From assembly GCA_947469485.1 (NCBI GenBank), contig CANIPU010000002.1:124001-188000 (forward strand): 64,000 nucleotides of DNA. Reading direction: 5' to 3'. The notes beneath the pieces were generated by a model. That model saw nothing but the letters and a program-made list of their open reading frames with translations. It had not been told where the DNA came from and did not search any database. The DNA is from Chitinophagaceae bacterium. GTDB taxonomy: Bacteria; Bacteroidota; Bacteroidia; Chitinophagales; UBA10324. Within the stretch, counting starts at the first letter, position 1; every line of letters begins with the position of its first letter. Both the position numbers and the translations under genes were made by a program. Positions 1-8,796 of this stretch are shown one piece after another.

Positions 1-1
1 A

Positions 2-82
2 TGGACTTGGCCTTTATGGCTATATGTATCTGTTACCGGAGTAATTGTTTATTTACTATTGTCACCTTATTACCAACATTAA
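2..82 (+). CDS. DUF420 family membrane protein, C-terminal end only
   Basis: This is the last 26 codons of a gene that begins before the window. The frame reads a hydrophobic segment with Trp-Pro-Leu-Trp-Leu-Tyr, then Val-Ser-Val-Thr-Gly-Val-Ile-Val-Tyr, and ends Ser-Pro-Tyr-Tyr-Gln-His before TAA. From memory this resembles the last transmembrane helix of Bacteroidota DUF420 proteins (related to YozB/CtaM), which lie beside cytochrome c oxidase and SCO1 genes and are thought to help oxidase assembly. The small Cys-containing membrane protein that follows fits such a cluster. Only about 80 bases are visible, so the family call is tentative. Confidence 0.5.
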   Translation, partial: WTWPLWLYVSVTGVIVYLLLSPYYQH

Positions 83-175
83 GTTGCACACTTAATATCT
101 CAACCTTACTTTTGAGTTAATAATTAGAAAATAAAATCGATGACTCACCACTATAAATTGAAACCATGGATATAC

Positions 176-436
176 ATGAGTAAAAAGGTCGTAATAATTT
201 TTTTAACTGTTATTTTATTTACTATAATTCAATTCAATTTTGCTTCTGCGCAGTGTGCTTTATGTAAAGCTACCGTTGAAACTTCATTGCAGGAAGGAAA
301 CACAAGTGCTGCCGGATTAAATGTTGGAATTTTATACTTGCTTATTATGCCTTATGCATTAATTGGCGGTTTAGGATACTGGTGGTACAGCAATAATAAA
401 AAGAAGAAATTGCTCGAGACAAAATCGGTGGAGTAA
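176..436 (+). CDS. Small Cys-containing membrane protein, oxidase-cluster associated
   Basis: An 86-residue protein starting Met-Ser-Lys-Lys, with a signal-like hydrophobic stretch (about residues 4-22) ending Ala-Ser-Ala-Gln. A Cys-Ala-Leu-Cys motif follows, then a second hydrophobic helix (about residues 50-70) and a Lys-rich tail. An ATG 36 bases upstream (position 140) would add 12 polar residues in front of the signal; I prefer 176 because it gives a normal Lys-Lys signal n-region. Proteins of this shape commonly follow SCO1/DUF420 genes in Bacteroidota cytochrome oxidase clusters. The CxxC pair could be redox-active or bind metal, but that is inference. The function is unassigned. Confidence 0.75.
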   Translation: MSKKVVIIFLTVILFTIIQFNFASAQCALCKATVETSLQEGNTSAAGLNVGILYLLIMPYALIGGLGYWWYSNNKKKKLLETKSVE

Positions 437-464
437 AAAATAGTAAATTCTACTTTGGTATTTG

Positions 465-1151
465 TTATTTAAAAATCTTATCGTCAACTCCTTTATTCAC
501 TATATAGTTGCTGAATACAATAGTTATTTTACCTTTTTTGTTATCTTCTTTTTTTGAATCTTCAGTAGAAGATCCAAGATCAACAACCAAGGCTTTTGGT
601 AGTTTGAATTTAGCTGTCTCGATTGTGAAGATAAGTTTGTCTGGTAAAGCGTAATTGGAATTTACTCCATAAAAATGTTCAATTTCCAAATTGCCATTGC
701 TCCTTGTAGTGAGATGACTTTTTAATATCACACCCTTATTTGCATCTATCCAGAACTTACCCAGAATTAAATCAGCAGTATCACTATTTGGTATAACAGT
801 GATAATTGAAGTATTAACTCCGTTAGTAATTACTGTTCCGGTCTTTATTGCTGAATAAGAACTTGTATCCTCAAGCATTGCCTGAATATTATTCGGATTT
901 TGCTTTGGCAATAACATAATTCCTTCGGCCTTAACCTTAAATTTTTTTGGTTTCTTGAAATAAACTTTAGCCATTATGTCTTTCATCTTAACAAAAGATA
1001 CATCAAGATGAATACTCATATCGGCAGTGTAATCATTTACTTTATTGAAGTTTGTATTTACTTTATTAATGATTTGCGAAGCGGTTTGTGCTTCTGAATA
1101 ATTTGGAGAATTCAAAGTGATAAATAAAACGAGAAGAATAAAACGAATCAT
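465..1151 (-). CDS. LolA-like outer-membrane lipoprotein-sorting family protein
   Basis: A 228-residue exported protein whose signal peptide (residues 1-21) ends Ser-Glu-Ala-Gln. The mature part runs Asn-Lys-Val-Asn-Asp-Tyr-Thr-Ala-Asp-Met and continues with alternating strands, including a Phe-Lys-Lys-Pro-Lys-Lys-Phe-Lys-Val-Lys element, typical of the LolA/LolB-like fold that binds lipid or acyl chains in the periplasm. The open frame extends upstream to 1286, but the extension runs inside the permease gene; the ATG at 1151 begins right after the permease stop and directly precedes the signal peptide. It is the third gene of an ATPase-permease operon, so it may act with that exporter. True LolA function is not shown. 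Confidence 0.8.
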   Translation of the reverse strand: MIRFILLVLFITLNSPNYSEAQTASQIINKVNTNFNKVNDYTADMSIHLDVSFVKMKDIMAKVYFKKPKKFKVKAEGIMLLPKQNPNNIQAMLEDTSSYSAIKTGTVITNGVNTSIITVIPNSDTADLILGKFWIDANKGVILKSHLTTRSNGNLEIEHFYGVNSNYALPDKLIFTIETAKFKLPKALVVDLGSSTEDSKKEDNKKGKITIVFSNYIVNKGVDDKIFK

Positions 1152-1153
1152 AA

Positions 1154-1996
1154 TTAGCTGAGAATATCTTTTTTTATAAAACGATAATAAGTAACAGAAA
1201 GAAAACCGAAAATATATGCAAACATGATACAAATTGATTTTGTAATTGTTGAAGTTGATATCGGGTCCTGAAATAATTTTTGCCAAACTATCATGTGAGT
1301 TGTAAATAAAAAGGGTTTAATATTATTGAACAATGGAACATCAAGCGTTCCGACAATAGTGAAAATGATAATTACAGCCATGGTTGTTACAATGGGTACA
1401 ATGGAATTATCAGAAAAAGCGCTGAGCATTAACGAAAAAGTTGTTACGACTGAAAGACTTATAAATGCAACTGCACAAGCTGCAAAAAAGCGCCATAAAC
1501 ATTCTGACGAAGGAATGATTGAAATGTGGTCAGTGCTTAAAACCATTAAGTCGCCTGGCTTAAATATCCAAAGCCCAAAACCCAAAGCCAATCCGCCTAA
1601 CCAAATTACCAGAAGCAAAGTATAAAAACTTCCAGCGATTAACTTAGCTGTAATAATGTTGGCTCGTGAAATTGGTTTTGTTGCGAGTAATCGCATAGTG
1701 CCCGAAGAGGATTCACCAGAAAGCAAATCACCGGTAACCAAGGCAACCATCAGTGGCATTTGTACAATCAGTGTTTGCAGAATGATGTAAGTGATTAAAT
1801 ATCCGTTCAGAATATTTCCTTGAATTGAAAAGTTTGTTTCAAGTTGTTGAATCAGAAATGTGAGGTAAGTTTTTCCATCAACATAAAGAGCCAGTTGGAA
1901 AATAAATACCAGAATAGCGATAGCAACAAAACCAATGTAACTGCGTGGCCGTGAAAATATTTTATTCAACTCAACTTTCAGTAAACGATATACCAT
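1154..1996 (-). CDS. ABC-2 type transporter permease
   Basis: A 280-residue integral membrane protein with about six hydrophobic segments. A cytoplasmic loop carries the pattern Gly-Glu-Ser-Ser-Ser-Gly-Thr-Met-Arg-Leu-Leu, followed by Lys-Pro-Ile-Ser-Arg, usual for ABC-2 permeases paired with CcmA-like or NatA-like ATPases. It starts 2 bases after the ATPase stop and ends 2 bases before the LolA-like start, so the three genes form one tight operon. With the ATPase it should form an export or membrane-modulating complex. The substrate cannot be read from sequence. Confidence 0.88.
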   Translation of the reverse strand: MVYRLLKVELNKIFSRPRSYIGFVAIAILVFIFQLALYVDGKTYLTFLIQQLETNFSIQGNILNGYLITYIILQTLIVQMPLMVALVTGDLLSGESSSGTMRLLATKPISRANIITAKLIAGSFYTLLLVIWLGGLALGFGLWIFKPGDLMVLSTDHISIIPSSECLWRFFAACAVAFISLSVVTTFSLMLSAFSDNSIVPIVTTMAVIIIFTIVGTLDVPLFNNIKPFLFTTHMIVWQKLFQDPISTSTITKSICIMFAYIFGFLSVTYYRFIKKDILS

Positions 1997-1998
1997 AA

Positions 1999-2910
1999 TC
2001 AGTTAGAATGTTGTGTTAGTTTTAAAAAATATTCTTCAAGCGCACGACGATAAGTGATTCCGTAGATTTTAATACCGGTTTTACTCAGTTCATCCACCAA
2101 TTCCGGAATTTCATTTTTTGAAAGTGAAAATTTTAAAGTGTTATTTTCTAGTGATGAAAATTTTTCCTTCTTGTATCCGTTCAGCTTTTGCAAAGCAACT
2201 TTTCCATCTTCCACTTCAACACTCAAAATCAAATCCTGCGAAGAAAGCAATTCTTTAACCTCTCCCTGTACTACCTGCTTTCCCTTATTAATAATTACCA
2301 TTCTATTGGCAACTAATTCTATTTCACTTAATATATGAGAAGAAAGAACAATGGTTTTATTCATTTCATTTTTCAATCGCAAAATCATTTCCCTTATGTC
2401 AATTATACCTTGTGGATCAAGTCCTGTTGTTGGTTCGTCAAGAATAATTAATTCAGGATTGTGAACTAAAGTCTGGGCAATTCCAAGTCGTTGTTTCATG
2501 CCGTGACTATAAGTTTTTACTTTATCTTTTTCTCGACCTTTTAATCCTACCAATTCTAAAACTTCATGAATTTTATTTTTTGAAACATCAACATCGCTGA
2601 GTTTTGAAAAGAGCTGCAAATTTTTTTCAGCACTCATGTATAAATAGAAATCTGGCTTTTCAATAATGCATCCGATGCGGCGCATGATTTCATTACGATG
2701 AGAATTAAGTTCCAGGCCAAAAATTTTTATACTTCCGCTTGAAGGTTTTATCAAGGAAAGAATCATTCGCATGGTTGTACTTTTTCCGGCACCGTTTGGC
2801 CCTAAAAAACCAAATACATCACCTTTAAAAACATCAAGTGATAATTTGTTTACCGCATTAAATGCACCGAAAGATTTTGATATTTTATTAAGCTCAATAA
2901 TATTTTCCAC
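1999..2910 (-). CDS. ABC transporter ATP-binding protein
   Basis: A 303-residue ATPase with Walker A Gly-Pro-Asn-Gly-Ala-Gly-Lys-Ser-Thr (residues 37-45). The ABC signature appears as Ser-His-Gly-Met-Lys-Gln (135-140, in place of LSGGQ), and Walker B is Leu-Ile-Ile-Leu-Asp-Glu-Pro (154-160). The SHGM signature and the extra C-terminal domain of about 80 residues are typical of CcmA/NatA-type exporters partnered with ABC-2 permeases. It is the first gene of the operon running to 465. Cellular role: ATP hydrolysis driving the adjacent permease. The cargo is unknown. Confidence 0.93.
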   Translation of the reverse strand: MENIIELNKISKSFGAFNAVNKLSLDVFKGDVFGFLGPNGAGKSTTMRMILSLIKPSSGSIKIFGLELNSHRNEIMRRIGCIIEKPDFYLYMSAEKNLQLFSKLSDVDVSKNKIHEVLELVGLKGREKDKVKTYSHGMKQRLGIAQTLVHNPELIILDEPTTGLDPQGIIDIREMILRLKNEMNKTIVLSSHILSEIELVANRMVIINKGKQVVQGEVKELLSSQDLILSVEVEDGKVALQKLNGYKKEKFSSLENNTLKFSLSKNEIPELVDELSKTGIKIYGITYRRALEEYFLKLTQHSN

Positions 2911-2979
2911 TAAAAACTTTTATATGCAACGATGAGTAATTCAATAATATTTCAAAGCATTCAAAAAATTTATTTTTAA

Positions 2980-4911
2980 TTAAATTTCTATCCAATCACC
3001 ATTCTCTTTTATCAGATTTATTAATTCATCTACGGCTGTTTCTGTATTTATACTGCGCTTCATAATGTCTTTTCCTTTATACAAGGTGATTTTTCCGGGA
3101 CCGCTGCCAACATATCCATAATCAGCATCAGCCATTTCTCCCGGACCATTGACGATACAACCCATGATTGCAATTTTTACACCTTTCAGATGATTTGTAA
3201 CTGCTCTGATTTTTGCGGTGGTTTCTTGTAAATCAAAAAGTGTTCGACCACAACTCGGGCAGCTTATATATTCAGTTTTTGAAATTCGTTGGCGACAGCC
3301 TTGTAAAATTCCGAAACACAAGCGATTAACATTTTGCGCAAGCTGATTATCTGCCTTTAACCAAATTCCATCGCCAAATCCATCTAATAATAAAGCTCCA
3401 AAATCTGTTGCTGAATGGAGCGAAAGTTCATCAGTATTTAAATGATTGTATTCACGCTTGAAAATTACCGGGGTAGAAATGTTTTCGTTCAGCAATTCAA
3501 ACATTAATCTTCTTTGCTGAATCATGCCATTAATATGATTGGAAGTAATTACTAGAACGCAATTATTTTGTTGCTCCAGTTTTTCAAGAAATGAATCTGA
3601 AAACTCATCAATCGAAATTTTTATAAAATTTAATGAATTAGAAAAAACAGATTCAGATAAAAACTCAGTAGTAGTAAAAAGCGGAAATCTATTCTTATCA
3701 CCAGTATTGTTTAACCATACTTTATAATTCTGAATTAAACCAAGCGTACCGGGAATTTCAAAATTAACATGATGAATTCCTGTAAAAATATAATCGGCAG
3801 CAGTATCGCTTATGTTCCACTTGTCGCTGGTTTCATCATAAATATATCCAAGTGGAATAAATGAAGCCTGATTAATTTCTCGTTCAATACTACAATCTGC
3901 AACTACTACGGGAACTTTAGTACCCCCGATATTTATAATAGAAATAGTTTTTCTTTTTGAATAATTAAAGGGATTAATCGGATTTTCTTTTATTGATGGA
4001 ACAACAGGAGTAAGTCTTTTTGAAGAATATCTGTCGGCTAAAATTTTCGCAACAGGAATTTCAAGTTCAGGATCTTCGGTAAGTGAAACTCTAATTGTGT
4101 CACCAAGACCATCTTCCAATAAAGTTCCAATTCCTATTGCAGATTTTATTCTGCCATCTTCTCCATCACCAGCTTCAGTTACACCAAGATGTAACGGATA
4201 TTTTCTACCGGTTTTCATCATTTCATGAACTAATAATCGATACGCCTGCACCATAACCTGAGTATTGCTTGACTTCATACTCAAAACAATGTTTCCATAT
4301 CCCAAATCTTCGGCAATATCTAAAAATTCAAAAGCACTCATTACCATTCCCATTGGAGAATCTCCATATCGACTCATAATTCTATCGCTCAATGATCCAT
4401 GATTCGTTCCAATTCTTATTGCAGTTCCATATTCTTTGCAAATCTTTACTAATGGAGAAAATTTTTCGCGAATGCGATTTAATTCTTCATTGTATTCTGT
4501 ATCGGTGTATTCAAGGGATTGAAATTTTTTCTTGTCAGCAAAATTGCCCGGATTTATACGCACCTTCTCAACAATTCTTGCAGCCACTTCAGCTGCATTT
4601 GGGGTGAAATGAATATCGGCAATCAATGGAGTTTTATAACCACGCGCATGTAATTCTTTTTTAATGTTCGCCAGGTTTTTTGCTTCGTTGATGCTCGGAG
4701 CTGTAATACGAACCAACTCGCAACCGGCTTCAATCATTTTAATACTTTGTTCAACTGTTGCAATGGTATTCATTGTATCAGTTGTGGTCATGCTTTGCAA
4801 TCGAATTGGATTATTACCTCCTATTCCAATATTACCAATTATAACTTCCTTGGTAATGAATCTGGAATATGCAGTTAAATTGTTGCAATATTTTTTATCA
4901 GAAATATTCAT
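2980..4911 (-). CDS. ispG: (E)-4-hydroxy-3-methylbut-2-enyl-diphosphate synthase, long form
   Basis: IspG (GcpE) carries out the penultimate MEP-pathway step, reducing MEcPP to HMBPP with a [4Fe-4S] cluster. The N-terminal TIM barrel begins with Pro-Ile-Arg-Leu-Gln-Ser-Met-Thr-Thr-Thr-Asp-Thr. The cluster ligands lie near the C terminus: Cys551 and Cys554 in Ser-Cys-Pro-Ser-Cys-Gly, and Cys585 in Gly-Cys-Ile-Val-Asn-Gly-Pro-Gly-Glu. At 643 residues it is far longer than the roughly 370-residue E. coli enzyme, because a central domain of about 250 residues separates barrel and cluster domain; this long form is known in Bacteroidota, Chlamydiae and plants. It stands alone and would supply precursors for the carotenoid cluster at 43.8-48.4 kb. 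Confidence 0.96.
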   Translation of the reverse strand: MNISDKKYCNNLTAYSRFITKEVIIGNIGIGGNNPIRLQSMTTTDTMNTIATVEQSIKMIEAGCELVRITAPSINEAKNLANIKKELHARGYKTPLIADIHFTPNAAEVAARIVEKVRINPGNFADKKKFQSLEYTDTEYNEELNRIREKFSPLVKICKEYGTAIRIGTNHGSLSDRIMSRYGDSPMGMVMSAFEFLDIAEDLGYGNIVLSMKSSNTQVMVQAYRLLVHEMMKTGRKYPLHLGVTEAGDGEDGRIKSAIGIGTLLEDGLGDTIRVSLTEDPELEIPVAKILADRYSSKRLTPVVPSIKENPINPFNYSKRKTISIINIGGTKVPVVVADCSIEREINQASFIPLGYIYDETSDKWNISDTAADYIFTGIHHVNFEIPGTLGLIQNYKVWLNNTGDKNRFPLFTTTEFLSESVFSNSLNFIKISIDEFSDSFLEKLEQQNNCVLVITSNHINGMIQQRRLMFELLNENISTPVIFKREYNHLNTDELSLHSATDFGALLLDGFGDGIWLKADNQLAQNVNRLCFGILQGCRQRISKTEYISCPSCGRTLFDLQETTAKIRAVTNHLKGVKIAIMGCIVNGPGEMADADYGYVGSGPGKITLYKGKDIMKRSINTETAVDELINLIKENGDWIEI

Positions 4912-5058
4912 TGGGTGTAAAAGTAAAAGTTCCTTTTTCTAAGAAGGATTTTTTTCAATAAGAAATAATTAAACAACTTATGAACTATAAAGTTTAATAA
5001 AAACATAGTTGTACGGAATTTCTCAAATCTTATTTTCACCCACCCTAAATAATTAAAA

Positions 5059-6900
5059 ATGAGAAAACTTTTTTTTCTTATAAGTATAGTTTGCTTTTCA
5101 ATCGGATCAATAGCTCAATCCACCACAACTCAAATTATTGCTCGCAAGTCATTGCCATTGCAAACACCCTGTAAGGGCTTGTTAACAGGCTTGGAAAAAT
5201 CAGATACCTGGCCAATTAGATTACAGGATATGGAAAGCGAAGAGAATGCTTTTCCAAAAGTGAAGGCTATGAAGGAAAAAATGATGATTGATAAGAAACA
5301 ATCGGTTAGTAATTCTTTTAATAAAATCGAAGCAAATGGCCAGGTTACACCGGTTTTAAGTACAAATTTTACCGGTAATTTGTTTGATGGAAGTTATCCT
5401 TCAGATAATACAATTGCAATATCAAATGGTGGGAAAATTGTAAGCGTAATTAATAGCAACATTGCATATTTTACTACCTCAGGAACGAAAACCTTTTCAC
5501 AAGACATTACACAGTTTACAAATGACAATTCTGTTTCATCAACCATATTTGATCCTAAAGTGTTGTATGATGCTGGTGCTGATCGTTTTTTTATGGTAGA
5601 ATTAGCTGGATATACTGTTGGAAATTCTGATATACTTCTGTACTTCTCAAAAACCAATAATCCTTCTGATGGATGGTGGTATTATACAATTAGTGCTGAT
5701 GTAAATGGTAATAGCGCCTGGGCAGATTATCCGAATATCGGTGTAAGCAATAATGAGGTTTATGTAACAGTAAATCAGTTTGACAGCAATGATGATTTTT
5801 CAGATGTTCTTGCATTGCAAATTCCAAAAACCACTTGTTATTCGGGCGGAACAATGAACTTTCAGTATTACGATAATATTCAGGACGATGCAGGTAATTA
5901 TACTTTTTCATTGTTTCCTGTTCAGTCTGGTAATGCATCCAATTATGGACCGGGCATTTTTTTGGTAAGCAATACCGACCCATCAGGTAGTAATCGTTTG
6001 CAGTTATTTCAAATTTCAAATGATATGAGTAGTAGCAATGAACAATTATTTGGTAGTTCACTTGTCTCAACAAATTTTGCCATAGGAGCAAATGCTAATC
6101 AGCCCTCTCCGGGAGGTGATTTGGATATTGGAGATTGCAGAATTAAGGGAGCATATTATGTAAATGGAATTATTCATCTTGTTTTCACTGCAAATTTTGT
6201 AAATGGATGGAATGGAATTTATTATAGTCGTATCAACACAGCTAATTTATCAGCATCCTCTTTTATATATGGTAAAAGCGGGGAAGATTGGGGATACCCT
6301 GCAGTTGGATGGATGGGTAAAAATATTAATGACAAATCTGTAATTATTGCATACACAAAATCAAACTCTTCTATTAAGCCACAATTCGATGTAATTGGAG
6401 TTGATGATGCCGGAAATACTTCAAATGAAGTATTAGTAAAATCAGGGGCTTCATATATTGATATGGGCGGCGGAGGCACTCAGCGATGGGGCGACTATAC
6501 AGGAATTGCAAAATATCATTCTCAAACTTCACCTACTGCTTTCATTTTTGGAATTTATGGAACCAGTGCAAATGAGTACGGCAACTGGATAGCAAAAATT
6601 ACTGTGAATAGTTCGGTGAATACTGAAGAGGTTCTTCCTGTTAACGAATCAATTTCAGTATTTCCGAATCCATCAACAAACTGGTTCGCAGTAAATTTTG
6701 ATAATGAAGAAATAAATAAAATTAAAATTTCACTTTTCGATTTACAAGGAAAAATGATTAAACAATTATTGAATGAAACAGTGAAACGAGGAGATTTTAA
6801 ATTTTCGTTTAGCACCAATGAATTAGCAAAAGGAACTTACATTTTACAAATACAATCCGGAGATAAATTGTTGTCCAATGAAAAAATTATTATTCAGTAG
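5059..6900 (+). CDS. Secreted protein with T9SS type A sorting domain
   Basis: A 613-residue protein with signal peptide (residues 1-19, ending Ser-Ile-Ala-Gln). A large Asn/Ser/Gly-rich central region contains strand-like repeats, such as Asp-Pro-Lys-Val-Leu-Tyr-Asp and Pro-Asn-Ile-Gly-Val-Ser-Asn-Asn-Glu-Val-Tyr, resembling a beta-propeller. The last 80 or so residues are a T9SS sorting domain: Val-Phe-Pro-Asn-Pro-Ser, then Leu-Phe-Asp-Leu-Gln-Gly-Lys, and a final Gly-Thr-Tyr-Ile-Leu-Gln-Ile with a Lys-Ile-Ile-Ile-Gln end. It is expected to be secreted and attached to the cell surface. I see no catalytic motif. Its 3' end overlaps the next gene by 23 bases. Confidence 0.88.
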   Translation: MRKLFFLISIVCFSIGSIAQSTTTQIIARKSLPLQTPCKGLLTGLEKSDTWPIRLQDMESEENAFPKVKAMKEKMMIDKKQSVSNSFNKIEANGQVTPVLSTNFTGNLFDGSYPSDNTIAISNGGKIVSVINSNIAYFTTSGTKTFSQDITQFTNDNSVSSTIFDPKVLYDAGADRFFMVELAGYTVGNSDILLYFSKTNNPSDGWWYYTISADVNGNSAWADYPNIGVSNNEVYVTVNQFDSNDDFSDVLALQIPKTTCYSGGTMNFQYYDNIQDDAGNYTFSLFPVQSGNASNYGPGIFLVSNTDPSGSNRLQLFQISNDMSSSNEQLFGSSLVSTNFAIGANANQPSPGGDLDIGDCRIKGAYYVNGIIHLVFTANFVNGWNGIYYSRINTANLSASSFIYGKSGEDWGYPAVGWMGKNINDKSVIIAYTKSNSSIKPQFDVIGVDDAGNTSNEVLVKSGASYIDMGGGGTQRWGDYTGIAKYHSQTSPTAFIFGIYGTSANEYGNWIAKITVNSSVNTEEVLPVNESISVFPNPSTNWFAVNFDNEEINKIKISLFDLQGKMIKQLLNETVKRGDFKFSFSTNELAKGTYILQIQSGDKLLSNEKIIIQ

Positions 6901-7186
6901 TCTTATTTTAGTTGCAGCTCTTTCGTCCTGTAACACAACCAACATTTCAGAAGAAACTCTCGATAGTACATTGCATGCTCCGGATACACTTCGGGAATTG
7001 GCCCCAAATGACTCAACTTCGATTGAATCAGATACTGTGAATTTTAATAAGGAATCAGAGGATAAAGATGCAGATAACAAGAAGCCCGGTGGCACATTGC
7101 AAAACCATAAGGAGATGCCAGAACACAATGCACCGAACCCTGGAAAATTAGATTCAATCAAAAACTCTTATCCTAAAAAGAAATAA
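6878..7186 (+). CDS. Small putative lipoprotein
   Basis: A 102-residue protein with a Lys-Lys n-region, hydrophobic core and lipobox Leu-Ser-Ser-Cys (Cys18), so probably lipid-anchored. The mature part is hydrophilic, Asp/Glu/Lys/Asn/Pro-rich and without recognisable domain, likely disordered. Its ATG sits inside the last codons of the T9SS gene in another frame (23-base overlap), which suggests translational coupling. I do not recognise the family. The signal plus lipobox make it more believable than a chance frame. Confidence 0.7.
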   Translation: MKKLLFSSLILVAALSSCNTTNISEETLDSTLHAPDTLRELAPNDSTSIESDTVNFNKESEDKDADNKKPGGTLQNHKEMPEHNAPNPGKLDSIKNSYPKKK

Positions 7187-7189
7187 TCT

Positions 7190-7906
7190 TTAAAATTCCT
7201 CTTCGCTGATATCTTTCTTCATAGGGCGCATATAAATTTCTTCAACAACGGTTTGTTTTGAAGTTTTAAATGAAGCAACCATCATTGATGCTATATCGGT
7301 TGCAGGCATAATTCTGTTAGCAACTAATTTTACATTTTCCCAGCTCGCTGATTCAGTTGCACCCGGAATTACGGCAGTTACTTTTATGTTATAGCGAATT
7401 AATTCTTCTCTTAAATTTTTGGTCATGCCTAATAAAGAAAATTTGGTAATGCCATATGAACCCCCGTTTGCGTAAGCGTATAAACTTGCTGTTGAACAAA
7501 TATTAAATATGTGTCCGCTTTTTTGTTTGATCATCATTGGAGAAATCAAGCGGGTTAAATGATATGCGCTAAAAACATTTATCGCCATTAGTTTTTCAAT
7601 AGTCCCTTCTTTTTCATTAATTATTTTCCCGGGGAGAAAAATTCCGGCATTGTTTACTAAAACATTAATGGGTTTTTTTAAAGAAATTATTTGTCTGGCA
7701 AACTCCTTTAATGATGTTCGCTTACTTACATCACAAACAATACCGATAAATTGTTGAGATGGAAATTTTTTCTTCAGGTTTGATTCATATAGTTTAACAT
7801 CCTTTGCAGTTCTCGCACAGAAAACAATGTCAAATCCTTCTTGCGCAAAAGAATCAACAATTGCCTTCCCAATTCCTTTCGTTGCGCCGGTTATAACTGC
7901 AAACAT
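7190..7906 (-). CDS. Short-chain dehydrogenase/reductase (SDR)
   Basis: A 238-residue classical SDR. The cofactor motif Thr-Gly-Ala-Thr-Lys-Gly-Ile-Gly lies at residues 6-13, Asn-Asn-Ala-Gly-Ile follows the fourth strand, and the active site appears as Ser-Thr-Ala-Ser with Tyr-Gly-Ile-Thr-Lys. An in-frame start 60 bases upstream would add a non-homologous leader, so the ATG at 7906 (Met-Phe-Ala-Val-Ile-Thr-Gly) is chosen. The substrate is unknown; such genes are often annotated as YdfG-like or 3-ketoacyl-ACP reductase-like. It converges with the lipoprotein gene (3-base gap) and diverges from mlaE. Confidence 0.88.
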   Translation of the reverse strand: MFAVITGATKGIGKAIVDSFAQEGFDIVFCARTAKDVKLYESNLKKKFPSQQFIGIVCDVSKRTSLKEFARQIISLKKPINVLVNNAGIFLPGKIINEKEGTIEKLMAINVFSAYHLTRLISPMMIKQKSGHIFNICSTASLYAYANGGSYGITKFSLLGMTKNLREELIRYNIKVTAVIPGATESASWENVKLVANRIMPATDIASMMVASFKTSKQTVVEEIYMRPMKKDISEEEF

Positions 7907-7960
7907 TTTTACATTAATTTTCAACGAAGGTAATAAGCACATCTTCACTATCAATATCCC

Positions 7961-7990
7961 TTGCAAAGCACTTTAAACAAATTACATTTG
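7961..7990 (+). promoter_or_regulatory. Bacteroidetes-type promoter upstream of mlaE
   Basis: A TTG (7961-7963), a 19-base spacer and TACATTTG (7983-7990) match the Bacteroidetes housekeeping pattern (-33 TTTG/TTG, -7 TAnnTTTG, spacer about 19). This is the best two-element match I found here. It would give a leader of roughly 60 bases before the GTG of mlaE. Confidence 0.6.
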
Positions 7991-8058
7991 AGCCAATACA
8001 TTAACAGATGTGTTTTCGATACTAAATCAACAAATCACCAAATTTTCAAATCCATTAA

Positions 8059-8796
8059 GTGACTTTCTTTAATCATTTTGGCCGTTATGTATTATTGTTG
8101 AAGAGTCTCTTTGTAAGACCTGAAAAAACTTCTATTTACTGGAGGGAAATAGCAAGGCAAATGGTTGAAATAGGTGTTGGCTCAGTTGGAATTGTTGTAA
8201 TTGTTTCTGTATTTCTCGGGGCAGTTGTAACCGTACAAACTGCCTATCAATTAACCACTCCGCTAATCAGCAAATCAATTATCGGAAGCATAGCAGCAAA
8301 TAGTATAATTCTGGAACTAGCACCAACCGTAACTGTATTGATTCTCGCAGGAAAAATTGGAAGCAACATTGCTTCAGAATTGGGTACTATGCGAATCAGC
8401 GAACAGATTGATGCGCTTGAAATTATGGGAGTACATTCTTCAGCTTACCTGGTTTTGCCGAAAATATTAGCTTCAACATTAATGATTCCATTATTAGTAA
8501 TCATCTCTGCATTCTTAAGTATTTATGCCGGAATGTGGGTTGGTGAATTTACTGGGGCTGTTACGAAAGAAGATTTCATGACTGGCGCTATCCAATACTG
8601 GATTCCTTTTATGGCAAATTTTGCTTTGATAAAAGCCACCACTTTCGGATTTATTATTTCATCTGTATCATCTTATTATGGATATTATACTGAAGGTGGA
8701 GCATTGGAGGTTGGTAGATCAGCAACCCGGGCAGTTGTTGTTTGCTGTGTTTTAATCTTATTGTTTGACTATATACTCGCACAGTTGCTTTTATGA
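8059..8796 (+). CDS. mlaE: MlaE-family ABC permease (phospholipid transport)
   Basis: A 245-residue polytopic membrane protein of the MlaE/YrbE permease family, which moves phospholipids between inner and outer membranes. Typical features include Phe-Leu-Gly-Ala-Val-Val-Thr-Val-Gln in the first helix, the Glu-Leu-Gly-Thr-Met-Arg segment followed by Gln-Ile-Asp-Ala-Leu-Glu, and four to five later helices. The start is a GTG directly after an in-frame TAA; no ATG fits. It overlaps mlaF by 4 bases (ATGA). No MlaD-like MCE gene follows, so that partner must be elsewhere. Confidence 0.93.
   Translation: MTFFNHFGRYVLLLKSLFVRPEKTSIYWREIARQMVEIGVGSVGIVVIVSVFLGAVVTVQTAYQLTTPLISKSIIGSIAANSIILELAPTVTVLILAGKIGSNIASELGTMRISEQIDALEIMGVHSSAYLVLPKILASTLMIPLLVIISAFLSIYAGMWVGEFTGAVTKEDFMTGAIQYWIPFMANFALIKATTFGFIISSVSSYYGYYTEGGALEVGRSATRAVVVCCVLILLFDYILAQLLL

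Noticed and set aside
5690-6091. 133-codon antisense frame inside the T9SS gene
   Set aside because: It is a shadow of the Asn/Ser-rich plus-strand gene; the product is His/Tyr-rich and resembles no family.
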